From: Maritimibacter sp.
GTDB taxonomy: Bacteria > Pseudomonadota > Alphaproteobacteria > Rhodobacterales > Rhodobacteraceae
DNA: 40,664 bases
Assembly: GCA_002695005.1 (NCBI GenBank)
Contig: NZNT01000018.1
Coordinates: forward strand, 1-40,664
Direction of reading: 5' to 3'
The translations under genes and the position numbers were made by a program. Numbering within the stretch: the first letter of the stretch is position 1; every line of letters starts with the position of its first letter. Under the pieces are notes generated by a model. That model was not told the origin of the DNA. It did not search any database and was given only the letters and a program-made list of their open reading frames with translations. Shown here piece by piece: positions 32,663-40,664 of this stretch.

Positions 32663-33382
32663 CTATTCGTTTTCTGAAGAGACGGCCGACAAGCCGATAG
32701 CACTTTCCAGCACGTCCGGCCGGCCGCGCAACTCATCGGTCGTGCCCGAGAAGACCATCTGACCCCGCTGCACTACCAATGCGCGGTCGCAGAAATCCAG
32801 AACGGTGGCCACGTGCTGCTCGACAAGGACGCAGCCGAGGCCTGTTTCCTCGACCATTTTCCGTACCGACTTCATGACGTCTTGCGCCAGGGTTGGCGAA
32901 AGACCTTCGAGCGGCTCGTCCAGCATTAAAAAGTCGGGCTTCGTCATGATTGCCCGTGCGATGGACAGCATTTGCTGTTCGCCGCCGCTGAGATCGGCGC
33001 CGAGATTCTGCATCCTCTCGCCAAGCCTGGGGAACAGTTTCACCGCCAGCTTGGTCCGATCGCGCTCGGCGCTGGCGACAATGAGGTTTTCGCGCACCGT
33101 AAGCGACCGGAACACGTCACGAGTCTGCGGCACGACCGCGACACCAAGTTGATTGCGTTGGTAGGCCGGCATGCCGGTTACGTCGACCCCGTAGATTTCG
33201 ACCGTTCCGTGGTGGACTTTAGCGTCCCCCATCATGGCGCGCAGGATCGTGGTCTTTCCTGCCCCGTTGCGCCCGAGAATGCCCAGTTTCTCACCGGCGC
33301 TGAGCCGCACCGTGATACCTTCCACCGCAACAGTGCGACCATAGCCCGCATCAACGCTGTTCCATGCGATTTCCTTCGCCAT
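32663..33382 (-). CDS. livF: branched-chain amino acid-type ABC transporter ATPase LivF
   Basis: A 239-residue ABC ATPase of the LivF class. Walker A is GRNGAGKTT (about 38-46), the signature is LSGGEQQML and Walker B is FLMLDEPLEGLSP. The GLSP after Walker B and the final RGQMVFSG are LivF marks. The start overlaps the livG stop by one base (TGATG). It is the last gene of the operon. With LivG it drives uptake through LivHM. The cargo is probably not an ordinary branched-chain amino acid, given the demethylase at the head of the unit. Confidence 0.93.
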   Translation of the reverse strand: MAKEIAWNSVDAGYGRTVAVEGITVRLSAGEKLGILGRNGAGKTTILRAMMGDAKVHHGTVEIYGVDVTGMPAYQRNQLGVAVVPQTRDVFRSLTVRENLIVASAERDRTKLAVKLFPRLGERMQNLGADLSGGEQQMLSIARAIMTKPDFLMLDEPLEGLSPTLAQDVMKSVRKMVEETGLGCVLVEQHVATVLDFCDRALVVQRGQMVFSGTTDELRGRPDVLESAIGLSAVSSENE

Positions 33383-34128
33383 CAGCTTGCCTCACCCAGA
33401 TACATTGCCCGCACGTCCTCGTTCGCTGCGATTTCGTCCGGGGTTCCCGTGCAGAACACCCCGCCACTCACCAGAACGATGATGCGACGTGCAAAGCGGA
33501 ATACGAGGTCCATGTCGTGCTCGATGAACAGGACCCCCAGCTCCGCTGGCAGGTTTTCGATCGCGTCCATGATGATGTGGCTTTCGCTTTGCGGAACACC
33601 CGCCGCCGGCTCATCCAACATGAGCACGCGCGGCTCCATGATCAGCGCGACGCCAAGCTCCACCAGTCGCTGCTCGCCGTAGGCAAGCAGGCTGACATCA
33701 TTGTCCCGGCGATCTTGCAAACGCAGATCGGTCAACACGCGTTCGACGCTCTTCTCGATCAGGTCAGCGCTCCTACCCCCCCAGCCGAAACGATAGGTCA
33801 TGCCGTTCTTCTGAATCGCGGCAACGCGCAGCGTGTCCGCTACAGTCATGCTGTGAAACAACCGCGTAATCTGAAATGTGCGGATCAACCCGCGATGGGC
33901 GCGCTGCCGTTGCGACAGCGCCGTGACCTTGCTCCCGTCGAGCATGACCTCGCCGCCCGTCGGGTCCAGCACACCGCTGATCAAGTTGACGAGCGTTGTC
34001 TTTCCCGCGCCGTTCGGTCCTATCAACGCCACCCGGTCGCCCGGGGCGATCGTCAGATCCACGTTGCGGGTAACCTGCAAGCCACCGAAGGATTTCGACA
34101 GGTTGCGTACTTCCAGAAGATTGTTCAT
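33382..34128 (-). CDS. livG: branched-chain amino acid-type ABC transporter ATPase LivG
   Basis: A 248-residue ABC ATPase of the LivG class. Walker A is GPNGAGKTTLVNL (about 37-49), the signature region is LLAYGEQRLVELG, with the LivG-type YG in place of SG, and Walker B is VLMLDEPAAGVP. The FEHD-like end is IEHDMDLVF. It overlaps livM by four bases (ATGA) and livF by one, showing tight coupling. Confidence 0.93.
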   Translation of the reverse strand: MNNLLEVRNLSKSFGGLQVTRNVDLTIAPGDRVALIGPNGAGKTTLVNLISGVLDPTGGEVMLDGSKVTALSQRQRAHRGLIRTFQITRLFHSMTVADTLRVAAIQKNGMTYRFGWGGRSADLIEKSVERVLTDLRLQDRRDNDVSLLAYGEQRLVELGVALIMEPRVLMLDEPAAGVPQSESHIIMDAIENLPAELGVLFIEHDMDLVFRFARRIIVLVSGGVFCTGTPDEIAANEDVRAMYLGEAS

Positions 34129-35084
34129 GTCCGTGCCCCTTCGCGCAGACGGTTCACCGCGGCTTCGAGGCCACCGAACAGGCCCTTCGGCAGGAACAGG
34201 ACGATCATGACAAGCATCGCCCCGATGAAGAGCATCCAGCGGACCGGATCGACCTCTGCCGCGTAATGGTGGATCATCATGAACACCAAGGCTCCCAGCA
34301 AGGCGCCCCAGAGGCGACCTGTTCCCCCCATGACGAGCATGACAAGAATCTCGGCGGAATACGTGACACTCAGCGTGTTCAGCCCGACCACCTGCACGGT
34401 CTGGGCCGATAGCGCCCCTGCCAAGCCGGCGATACCTCCGGAGAGGGTGTAAAGCGCGACCCTGTGGGCGAAAATACCCCCGCCGAGGGAGGACACGCGA
34501 CCTCCGTCATCGCGCACCGCGCGGGCTGTCAGACCAAAGGGGGAGGCCGCGATGTGACGCAGAAGCAGGAAGACAAGCCACAGGACGACCGCCGCGTACC
34601 AAAAGGCGAGCCGCCCGTAAAAATCGAACTCGAACCTGCCGAAGAGCGGTTGCATCATGATGCCATAGAGCCCGTCATCCCCGCCGGTGACGGCACGCGA
34701 CTTGTTGACGATCTCGTATATGATCTGCGTGATCGCGACGGTCATCATCAGGAAGGTCAGGCCGTGGGCACGCATCAGCATTAGTGCCGAGACCAGTGCG
34801 ACGAGGCCGCCGGCAAGAATGCCTACCACAAGACCGGTCAACGGTTCGGCCCAGACATGCAGGGAATAGAGCGCAGCGGCGTAGGCCCCGGCACCGTACA
34901 TGGCCGCATGGCCCAGCGTTGCAAGGCCCGCGAAGCCGACAACGAGATCGAGCGACAGGACGAGAAGCGCTGTGATCGCGATCTGGGCCAGAAACGCCTG
35001 TTGGTTAGGAAAGATCACGACCAGCGCCACGGCGACGATCGGTATGACCGCGGCGGCGCCAAGGGTTCGTTGGGTGTTTGTCAT
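34125..35084 (-). CDS. livM: ABC transporter permease LivM
   Basis: A 319-residue permease with about nine to ten membrane helices. Family segments are LVVGFAGLATLGHAAMYGAGAY near residues 47-68, GLTARAVRDD, the cytoplasmic EAA-like loop, and VMGGTGRLWGALLGA toward the end. It pairs with LivH to form the channel. Eight bases separate it from livH. Confidence 0.93.
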   Translation of the reverse strand: MTNTQRTLGAAAVIPIVAVALVVIFPNQQAFLAQIAITALLVLSLDLVVGFAGLATLGHAAMYGAGAYAAALYSLHVWAEPLTGLVVGILAGGLVALVSALMLMRAHGLTFLMMTVAITQIIYEIVNKSRAVTGGDDGLYGIMMQPLFGRFEFDFYGRLAFWYAAVVLWLVFLLLRHIAASPFGLTARAVRDDGGRVSSLGGGIFAHRVALYTLSGGIAGLAGALSAQTVQVVGLNTLSVTYSAEILVMLVMGGTGRLWGALLGALVFMMIHHYAAEVDPVRWMLFIGAMLVMIVLFLPKGLFGGLEAAVNRLREGART

Positions 35085-35091
35085 GGCGGGC

Positions 35092-35964
35092 CTAGGTCTT
35101 GGAGCTGCGCTGGAACAGGCCCTCGGGCCGCCAGCTCAGCACGATGAGCATGAGTGCATAGAGCGCGATGGTCGCGAATTCCGGGGCGAGGTATTTGCCT
35201 GCGGTTTCAACTGTCCCGAGCAGGATGGCGGCAACGAAGCTGCCCGCCATATTGCCCGGTCCGCCCACGGCGACGACCGCAAGGAAGAGCACGAGGTACT
35301 TCAGCGGATAATATGGCTCCACAGGCAAGAGCTCCGCGCCGGCGACCCCGCCTAGCCCGGCCAGCGCCGCGCCGATGGCGAATGCGGCGGCATAGACCCG
35401 GCGGGTGTTGATCCCCAGTTCACCCGCGGCACGCGGGTTATCCACGGTCGCCCTCAGTTTGACGCCGAAACGCGTGCGCTCAAACAGAAGCCAGATCCCC
35501 GCGAGTGACAAGAGCCCCAAAACCAGGGGAACGAACCGCTGCGTCGGCATGCTGCGGAAACCGAGATCGGTCGATCCGCGAAGAAACTCCGGCAGACGGA
35601 TCGGGACCAGGGAATTGCCAAAGATCATGCCCGACAGGGCGATCCCCATGAATACGAGGCCGATTGTCAACAGAACCTGGTCCAGCTCGGGCCGGGCATA
35701 GACGCGGCGCACGAGCGCGATTTCAAGGCCGAAGGCAATGATCCCCGCGACCGCCGCCGCGAGAATCAGCGCGAGGACGTAGGGTAGTCCTAGCGCAGTA
35801 ACAAAGGTGGCGGCCGCATATCCCCCGACCATCGCGAACGTCCCGTGGGCAAGGTTCACGAACCGCATGAGGCCAAGAGTGACCGTAAGACCGACCGACA
35901 CCATGAACAGGACGAGCCCGTACGAAATGCCGTCGATCAGGATGCTTGCGATGAGCGAGAGCAT
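35092..35964 (-). CDS. livH: ABC transporter permease LivH
   Basis: A 290-residue permease. The opening IDGISYGLVLFMVSVGLTVT, then LMRFVNLAHGTFAMVGGYAA, is the classic LivH N-terminus. LRATVDNPRAAGELGINTRR is the conserved cytoplasmic loop contacting the ATPases. GGPGNMAGSFVAAILLGTVE is in the last third. It starts 12 bases after livK. Confidence 0.94.
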   Translation of the reverse strand: MLSLIASILIDGISYGLVLFMVSVGLTVTLGLMRFVNLAHGTFAMVGGYAAATFVTALGLPYVLALILAAAVAGIIAFGLEIALVRRVYARPELDQVLLTIGLVFMGIALSGMIFGNSLVPIRLPEFLRGSTDLGFRSMPTQRFVPLVLGLLSLAGIWLLFERTRFGVKLRATVDNPRAAGELGINTRRVYAAAFAIGAALAGLGGVAGAELLPVEPYYPLKYLVLFLAVVAVGGPGNMAGSFVAAILLGTVETAGKYLAPEFATIALYALMLIVLSWRPEGLFQRSSKT

Positions 35965-35976
35965 GCGACCGTTCCC

Positions 35977-37146
35977 TTAGTCCTGCACGCCGTAGTCAGG
36001 CTGTGCTTCGTAGGTCTTGATCTCGCGGTTCACGAGACGACCATTCTCTTCCTGCTCGACCACACGGATATACACGTTCTGGATGATATCCCGAGTTTCG
36101 GCATCGATCGTGATCGGGCCCCGCGGGCTTTCCCAGCTGGCTCCGGAGATGGCGGCGATGGCCGCGTCCGGGTCCGGCTGACCTTCGGTCGCGCGGATCA
36201 TCTCGTAGAGCGCATGAGTGCCGTCGAAAGCCGATACCGTGGCTGGGTTCGGCTCTGCGTCCGGGAACAGCTCCGCGAGCTTTTCCTTGAACGCCTCGTT
36301 CTCAGGCGACTCGTGCGCAGCGGAGTAGAAGTAGCCGGTTTCAAGCCCGATAGCAGCCTCACCCAGTGATTGCAGGTCGACTTCTTGTGTCTCGGACGTA
36401 CCGACGAAGGCGATCCCCGCGTCATCCAGACCGTTGTTTCGGTAAGCGTTGACGAAGCTGTATGTGGGCGGGCCGTAGGGCAGGAACACGAACAGCGCAT
36501 CCGGCTCCTGCAACTGGATCGACTGCAGGTAGGGGCCGAAATCAGTCGTCGAAAGTGGCATGCGGATGGTCTCTAGCACCTCGCCACCTCCCGCTTCGAA
36601 GGCTTTCACGAAACTGGTTTCGGCATCCACGCCAGGGCCGTAATCGCTCACGGCCGTCACCACGGTACGGTATCCCTTTTCGAGCGCGTTCTGCGCCGTC
36701 GGGACGGACACTTGCGGAAGCGTGTTCGAAGTGCGCACGTAGTACGGCGATTGCGACACCACGGCCGAGGCCGACGCGTTGAAGATAACCGTAGGTATTT
36801 TCGCTTGGGCAGAGATGCCCGCTGCCGCAATGGCATTCGGCGTAAACACGAAGCCCGCCAAGTATTGCACTCCGTCACGCGCGACCAGTTCCTGCGCAAG
36901 GGCTCGCGCCCGCCCCGGATCAGGGGCTTGCAGGTCGCGGTAGATGAACTCGACCTCGATGTCTTCTGTTGGCTGCCCGTTCATGGCAACGTAGGTTTCC
37001 ACGCCTTGCCGGAACGGTTCTCCGAACGAGCCTGAAAACGGACCCGAGAAGGGGCCGATCACGCCGACCTTGACGGTTTCGGCCATGAGTGGCGCTGTCG
37101 AAATGGCCGCCACTGCGGCGGCTAGTAGAAGTTTCGTGAGTTTCAT
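35977..37146 (-). CDS. livK: periplasmic binding protein LivK-like
   Basis: A 389-residue type I periplasmic binding protein. Signal peptide residues 1-22 (MKLTKLLLAAAVAAISTAPL, then MA-E) are followed by VKVGVIGPFSGPFSGSFGEP, the typical first strand and glycine loop. ATG 37146 has GGAGG five bases upstream, so a longer frame from 37218 is rejected. Members of this HAAT family bind amino acids, amides, urea or aromatic acids. The demethylase gene just upstream suggests that this one binds a methylated compound, perhaps a methoxy-aromatic acid. Confidence 0.93.
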   Translation of the reverse strand: MKLTKLLLAAAVAAISTAPLMAETVKVGVIGPFSGPFSGSFGEPFRQGVETYVAMNGQPTEDIEVEFIYRDLQAPDPGRARALAQELVARDGVQYLAGFVFTPNAIAAAGISAQAKIPTVIFNASASAVVSQSPYYVRTSNTLPQVSVPTAQNALEKGYRTVVTAVSDYGPGVDAETSFVKAFEAGGGEVLETIRMPLSTTDFGPYLQSIQLQEPDALFVFLPYGPPTYSFVNAYRNNGLDDAGIAFVGTSETQEVDLQSLGEAAIGLETGYFYSAAHESPENEAFKEKLAELFPDAEPNPATVSAFDGTHALYEMIRATEGQPDPDAAIAAISGASWESPRGPITIDAETRDIIQNVYIRVVEQEENGRLVNREIKTYEAQPDYGVQD

Positions 37147-37238
37147 GGGGTCCTCCCTTTCCAATATCCGGTTCGAGCGCATCTTTGCGCCCGCCGGTCC
37201 TATGCAGCGCCCCATCAAGGCAGCGGGACGCTGCTACG

Positions 37239-38507
37239 TCAGTAAGATGCTCGACGGTTGTCCTGCTTATAGGGGGCGGGTTGGACGGTGGCCCGGATGT
37301 TGATCTGCGGGTGTCCCGGGTTGCCCCATACGACTTCCACCTCATTGCCAATCTCGGCCTCGGCCACATCGATCGTGCAAAGCGAGAGCATTTCCCGAAA
37401 GAAATACGAGTAGCCGCGCGAGGTGGTCGTGCCGACGTCTTTGCCGTTCTTCAGAACCCGGTCGCAGTACATGAAGCCGCGCTGATCCCGCGGGATTTCC
37501 ATCCAGTCGTAGGGCGTTTCCTTGCCGAAAAGCGAGGCGAAGACCTTAATCACGTCCTCAGGGTTCCAAACCAGGGTGCGGATCACCCTGCGTGGGTTGG
37601 CTTTTTCTTCGGCCAGCGCGTCGCGACCGATGAAATCGTGACCAAGGTGGATGCGATTGGCCCAGCCCAGTTCAACGGGGCTGCGATACCAGTCCGAAAC
37701 CTTCTGACCCTCAAAGCTGCCCGCGACGTTGAAAGTCGAGGCGAAGGCAGGCATCGCCGAACGGAACTCTTCAAGATACCCGGCCATCTCCGGTTCAAAG
37801 ATCGCTGGGAGGTAATCGGTCACGATGGTCGGGAAGCAGGCTTCGAGGTGGTTGATGAAAGCCGCACGCCCGCCAAGTTTGCGGATGCCGAATTCCTGGC
37901 CGGCCTCGAGGATCGCGTCGTAAACTTCCTGGCTTTTGTTGATGTCGCCTTGAAGCTCGAACCCGAGTTCACCGGCCATGCCCTGACGCAGTGCCACTAC
38001 GTCGCAGCCAGCGATCTTGATGTGGCCGTTATACATGAACTTCACGTCGCGCAGCTTCTGTCCGCAGGCCTTTTCGACGACGTGGATCGCGTCGGGCCCC
38101 TGAACCTGAAAATTGAACCAGTCGTCGGCTTCAGACGTCGCGTTGTAGTCGCCGTGGCGCATCTTGTAGTCGACCCAGAAAGTGCCCCGGCCGAAATGCA
38201 TGAACTCGTCCTCGCCCAGCCGCGTCAGGATGCCCTCGGCGATCAGCTTGCCATTCTCGTCGGTGTGAATGACGTGCTTGGACTGATTGAGCTCGAACTT
38301 CTCGAAGTTGTTAACCGAGGTGTCCGCGAACAGCTTGAGCGCGTCCGGGCCCCGGAACCGGCGCTCCCAAAGGAACGACCAGTCGCCTATGTAGCACCCT
38401 TCCTTCCAGGACATGCTTTCATCCTGCCAGTCGGTGTACTCGGGCTGGCCCCATCGCGTCGTGAAATAGCCTTCCGGCGTGCGCCTCAATGTATCTACTT
38501 GGTTCAT
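37239..38507 (-). CDS. GcvT/LigM-like tetrahydrofolate-dependent demethylase
   Basis: A 422-residue protein of the aminomethyltransferase (GcvT) fold. The N-terminal part, PEYTDWQDESMSWKEGCYIG then DWSFLWERRFRGPDALKL, and the middle HFGRGTFWVDYKMR, QVQGPDAIHVVEK and GMAGELGFELQG are those of LigM/DesA-type O-demethylases. These move a methyl group from vanillate, syringate or 3-O-methylgallate to tetrahydrofolate. Length is a little below the roughly 470 residues I expect for LigM. The DMSP demethylase DmdA is a more distant alternative. It starts the transport unit after gntR, with GGAGGAAGAAGAG before the ATG. Import plus demethylation under one GntR regulator is the likely job. Confidence 0.78.
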   Translation of the reverse strand: MNQVDTLRRTPEGYFTTRWGQPEYTDWQDESMSWKEGCYIGDWSFLWERRFRGPDALKLFADTSVNNFEKFELNQSKHVIHTDENGKLIAEGILTRLGEDEFMHFGRGTFWVDYKMRHGDYNATSEADDWFNFQVQGPDAIHVVEKACGQKLRDVKFMYNGHIKIAGCDVVALRQGMAGELGFELQGDINKSQEVYDAILEAGQEFGIRKLGGRAAFINHLEACFPTIVTDYLPAIFEPEMAGYLEEFRSAMPAFASTFNVAGSFEGQKVSDWYRSPVELGWANRIHLGHDFIGRDALAEEKANPRRVIRTLVWNPEDVIKVFASLFGKETPYDWMEIPRDQRGFMYCDRVLKNGKDVGTTTSRGYSYFFREMLSLCTIDVAEAEIGNEVEVVWGNPGHPQINIRATVQPAPYKQDNRRASY

Positions 38508-38597
38508 CTCTTCTTCCTCCAGTTGACAGCAGGCACAGAATCTCCGTTCGCTTTCGACGAGGTCAAAGCGGTGGGGCGCGCCGGCGATTTCGGGTTA

Positions 38598-39341
38598 TTA
38601 TTTCCTGTTGGCTCTCTTCGCCTTCTCGGCAATCCAAGGAATGGGTTCGTCCTTCGCGCGCAACAGCTGAAGATATCGCGCCGCGCAGAAGGAATGTTCA
38701 TGTGCCAGCCGTTCGGCCCGCGTGGCTTCGCCTTTCCGGATGCACTCCACGATCGCGCGGTGCTGCTCCTGCGCCATGATGAGCACCTTCTTCACCGCCG
38801 CATGGTTAAGCGAAAGCGATTCAACGAAAGCGTTCGGCGAACCGAATGGCAGCGCTTTTATCCGCTCCAGCGACATGGCCAGCATCTCGCTTTCCGACGC
38901 TTCCAGCAAAAGCCGGTGAAATTCATTATTGAGGTGGACGTACTCGGTCTGCTCGCTGTCGGTCGTAAGACGCCCCACGACATCATCGAGCTCCGTCACG
39001 ACGCTCTCCATCACCTGAAGGTGCGAAGCAGAAACATCGGCTTCGGCAGCGAGACGGGCGGCCATGCCTTCCAGTATCCCGCGGATCTCGATCGCCTGGA
39101 ACACATCCTGCTCCGTATACGATTTGACCTCGTAACCGCTTTTCTCGCGCTTCGCGAGGAGCCCCTCTTCGGCAAGCTGTGCCAAGGCGGCACGCGCGGG
39201 CGTACGCGACACACCGAAGCGCTCCACGATCAGCGGCTCTGACACCCGAGACCCAGGGGCGAGCGTTCCATCCACGATGAGCCCGCGCAGCCCGAGAAAG
39301 GCCGTGAGTGTCTGGGACTTTGTGTTTTCCGATTCGCTCAA
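38598..39341 (-). CDS. GntR-family regulator, FCD subfamily
   Basis: A 247-residue regulator. The winged helix-turn-helix (GTLAPGSRVSEPLIVERFGV, SRTPARAALAQLAEEGLL) is followed by an all-helical FCD effector domain (AIEIRGILEGMAARLAAEAD, NNEFHRLLLEA, HRAIVECIRKG), with the Asp/His metal-site pattern partly visible. TTG 39341 is preferred because GGAGGAG lies six bases upstream. An ATG at 39356 has no ribosome site and is buried in the hairpin TATGCTTT/AAAGCATA (39356-39376). It heads the demethylase-liv unit. Two ACGTATACGT palindromes upstream are its probable operators. Confidence 0.85.
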   Translation of the reverse strand: MSESENTKSQTLTAFLGLRGLIVDGTLAPGSRVSEPLIVERFGVSRTPARAALAQLAEEGLLAKREKSGYEVKSYTEQDVFQAIEIRGILEGMAARLAAEADVSASHLQVMESVVTELDDVVGRLTTDSEQTEYVHLNNEFHRLLLEASESEMLAMSLERIKALPFGSPNAFVESLSLNHAAVKKVLIMAQEQHRAIVECIRKGEATRAERLAHEHSFCAARYLQLLRAKDEPIPWIAEKAKRANRK

Positions 39342-39397
39342 GGCGGTCTCCTCCATATGCTTTTTCTTAAAGCATACAGAAGATAGTTCAAGTCATA

Positions 39398-39459
39398 ACG
39401 TATACGTTTGCGCCATATTTGAGCTACAGATGGCGATAGTAACCGCATTACGTATACGT
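39398..39459. promoter_or_regulatory. paired GntR operators ACGTATACGT
   Basis: The perfect 10-bp palindrome ACGTATACGT occurs at 39398-39407 and 39450-39459, centres 52 bases apart (five helical turns), between the truncated dctM and gntR. GntR/FCD proteins often bind short palindromes centred on GTATAC-like cores. Same-face spacing suggests looping or cooperative binding. A third copy at 39619-39628 lies in the dctM codons for NVYVI. Confidence 0.65.
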
Positions 39460-39476
39460 TCTGGCCTTGGCACCGC

Positions 39477-40527
39477 TCAGGGCATAAGGCTGGGTAAGAG
39501 CAATGAAAATGCAGGAAAAATGCTGAGCAGAAGCAATCTGACGAGGTCGGCGGCAAGGAAAGGCATCACACCTTTGAAGATCCCGACCAAACCGATCTCT
39601 CGGTCTATGGAGTTGATGACGTATACGTTCATACCCACAGGCGGTGAGATGAGACCGATCGAGACCGTCATGACGATAATGACCCCAAACCAGATCGGAT
39701 CGAACCCCATCGCGATGACCGCAGGGTATACGATCGGGATGGTCAGGAGGACGATTGCGATTTCGTCCACGAAGGCGCCCAACAGCAGGTAACCCAGCAG
39801 AAGCAACGCCATGATCATCGCTGGCGCCATGTCGAGAGCGATAATGAAGCCGGTCAGATTCTGCGTGGTCCGAGTGATTGCAAGGAAATAGCCGAAAAGG
39901 AATGCACCGATTGCGATGGTGAAGATCGACGCCGTCGTGCGAAGGGCTTCGATCAGACATTCGCGAATGGCGGGGAAGTCCAGACGTCCCCGCAGTACGC
40001 CGATGATCATGGTACCGACCGCCCCAAGGGCCGCCGCCTCGGCTACGGTGACGATACCGAGATACATCGATCCGAAGACGAGCGAAAACAGCAAGAGCGT
40101 CGCCCAAACATCTCGTAGCGCCCTCATCCGCTCTCGCCGCTCGGTGCGCTGCGCAACGGGGAATGCCTCGGGTCGGCGAAACGACACGATCCAGATCGCG
40201 CAACTGTAGAGTGCAACCGCAAGCAGGCCCGGAAGAATCCCCGCAATGAAGAGCGTGGCGACATCCTGCTCCGTCAAGATTGCATAGACCAGCATCGCGA
40301 CGGACGGTGGAATGATGATGCCGAGGGTGCCGCCGGCGGCGATGCTGCCCGCGGCAAAACTCGCTTCGTATCCTTCCCTGCGCATCTCCGGCATGGCTAT
40401 TTTCGTCATGGTCGCGGCGGTTGCGAGGGATGAACCATTGATGGCGGCAAACCCTGCGCAGGCAAGGATCGCCGAGACGGCGAGTCCTCCACGCCGATGT
40501 CCGACGAAGACACGGCTCACCCGAAAT
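39477..40527 (-). pseudogene. dctM truncated at its 5' end by an IS21-family insertion
   Basis: The frame encodes a DctM-type TRAP permease, from GHRRGGLAVSAILACAGFAA (family signature, normally near residue 90) to ISPPVGMNVYVINS and the usual C-terminus. The first roughly 90 residues are absent: the coding sequence runs into the IS end at 40528 after RVSRVFV. No dctP or dctQ remains nearby in the window. A GTG at 40520 could start a shortened protein, but without the first helices it should not work. It is probably the remnant of a TRAP operon once controlled by the same GntR protein. Confidence 0.85.
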
Positions 40528-40664
40528 TGTCAATCGGCGTTGAAGTTTGACCCCCTTTCGGCGTCCATGTTTGGATGCCCCCTTCGATGCAAGGATTTTC
40601 TCTGACTTTTTGAGCGCGTGATCGAGTGCGGTCATGTTTCAGGCCTCTCAGGTGCGGCCAAGAC
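40528..40664 (-). mobile_element. end of a second IS21-family element
   Basis: From 40528 the plus strand reads TGTCAATCGGCGTTGAAG, TTTGACCCCC, then TTTCGGCGTCCA. This is nearly the same as the right end of the element at 13669-16139 (one difference in 28 bases), then diverges. It is therefore a related but distinct element, with its istB side pointing to the left. Its genes lie beyond the window. A frame ending VLAAPERPET and TGA about 105 bases before the end may be the tail of its last gene. Confidence 0.78.

Noticed and set aside
37239-38507. Demethylase considered as glycine-cleavage T protein or DmdA
   Set aside because: No gcvH or gcvP is near, and the N-terminal TDW..E..SWKEGCYIGDWSFL segment is that of LigM/DesA-like proteins. 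DmdA remains a weak alternative.
37185-39242. 685-codon open frame on the plus strand
   Set aside because: It lies antisense to the demethylase and gntR genes, both with clear family motifs and ribosome sites. Its translation shows no domain, and high GC explains the lack of stops.
39448-40635. 395-codon minus-strand frame crossing the IS end and dctM
   Set aside because: Past the IS terminus it runs in a different frame from dctM and yields Arg/His-rich sequence, so it is a shadow frame started within the IS element.

Overview
The window looks like an accessory, catabolic stretch of a GC-rich alphaproteobacterium, most likely Rhodobacteraceae (Roseobacter group). This is inferred from three different TRAP transporter systems, a LIV-type ABC importer, an aromatic-catabolic gene set and dense insertion-sequence debris. 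No rRNA, tRNA or CRISPR array was seen.

Region A (1-13085): a leftward row of catabolic genes runs from a LysR regulator (8732-9688) through a ThDP enzyme, an MDR oxidoreductase, a PEBP-like protein, a flavin monooxygenase preceded by a possible 21-codon coupled ORF, a DctP paralogue with an internal deletion, an acyl-CoA synthetase and a secreted hydrolase cut by the window edge. A rightward dctPQM TRAP operon faces away from it. The substrate is not evident.

Region B (13086-17156): an IS graveyard. It holds the C-terminal remnant of a hydantoinase B gene, a complete-looking IS21-family element (istAB, both ends visible), a broken IS6-family transposase and an IS3-family element. The IS3 orfB is fused in frame to the IS6 transposase.

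Region C (17284-32340): a phthalate-type island. It contains a phthalate-dioxygenase-like Rieske oxygenase (pht3/ophA2 type), its FMN/2Fe-2S reductase (pht2 type), a Gfo/Idh/MocA dihydrodiol dehydrogenase (pht4 type) and a 4,5-dihydroxyphthalate decarboxylase (pht5 type), the set that turns phthalate into protocatechuate. Added to these are an extra nadC (quinolinate phosphoribosyltransferase, an enzyme that phthalate inhibits), a TAXI-TRAP importer, a second ThDP enzyme with an aldehyde dehydrogenase, an unknown 148-residue protein, an ABM-domain membrane protein and a free-standing copy of that protein's membrane domain. A MarR regulator lies in the middle. A palindrome TTAG-N4-CTAA, exact or with one mismatch, lies before four separate transcription units and in two cases sits between the -35 and -10 positions, so I infer a MarR regulon. 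A dead LysR gene lies at the right border.

Region D (32663-40664): a leftward unit of gntR, a LigM/GcvT-like tetrahydrofolate-dependent demethylase and livKHMGF. Two perfect ACGTATACGT palindromes precede gntR. Upstream, a second dctM has lost its N-terminus to another IS21-family end at 40528. Thus 16140-40527 is flanked by two related IS21 ends in inverted orientation.
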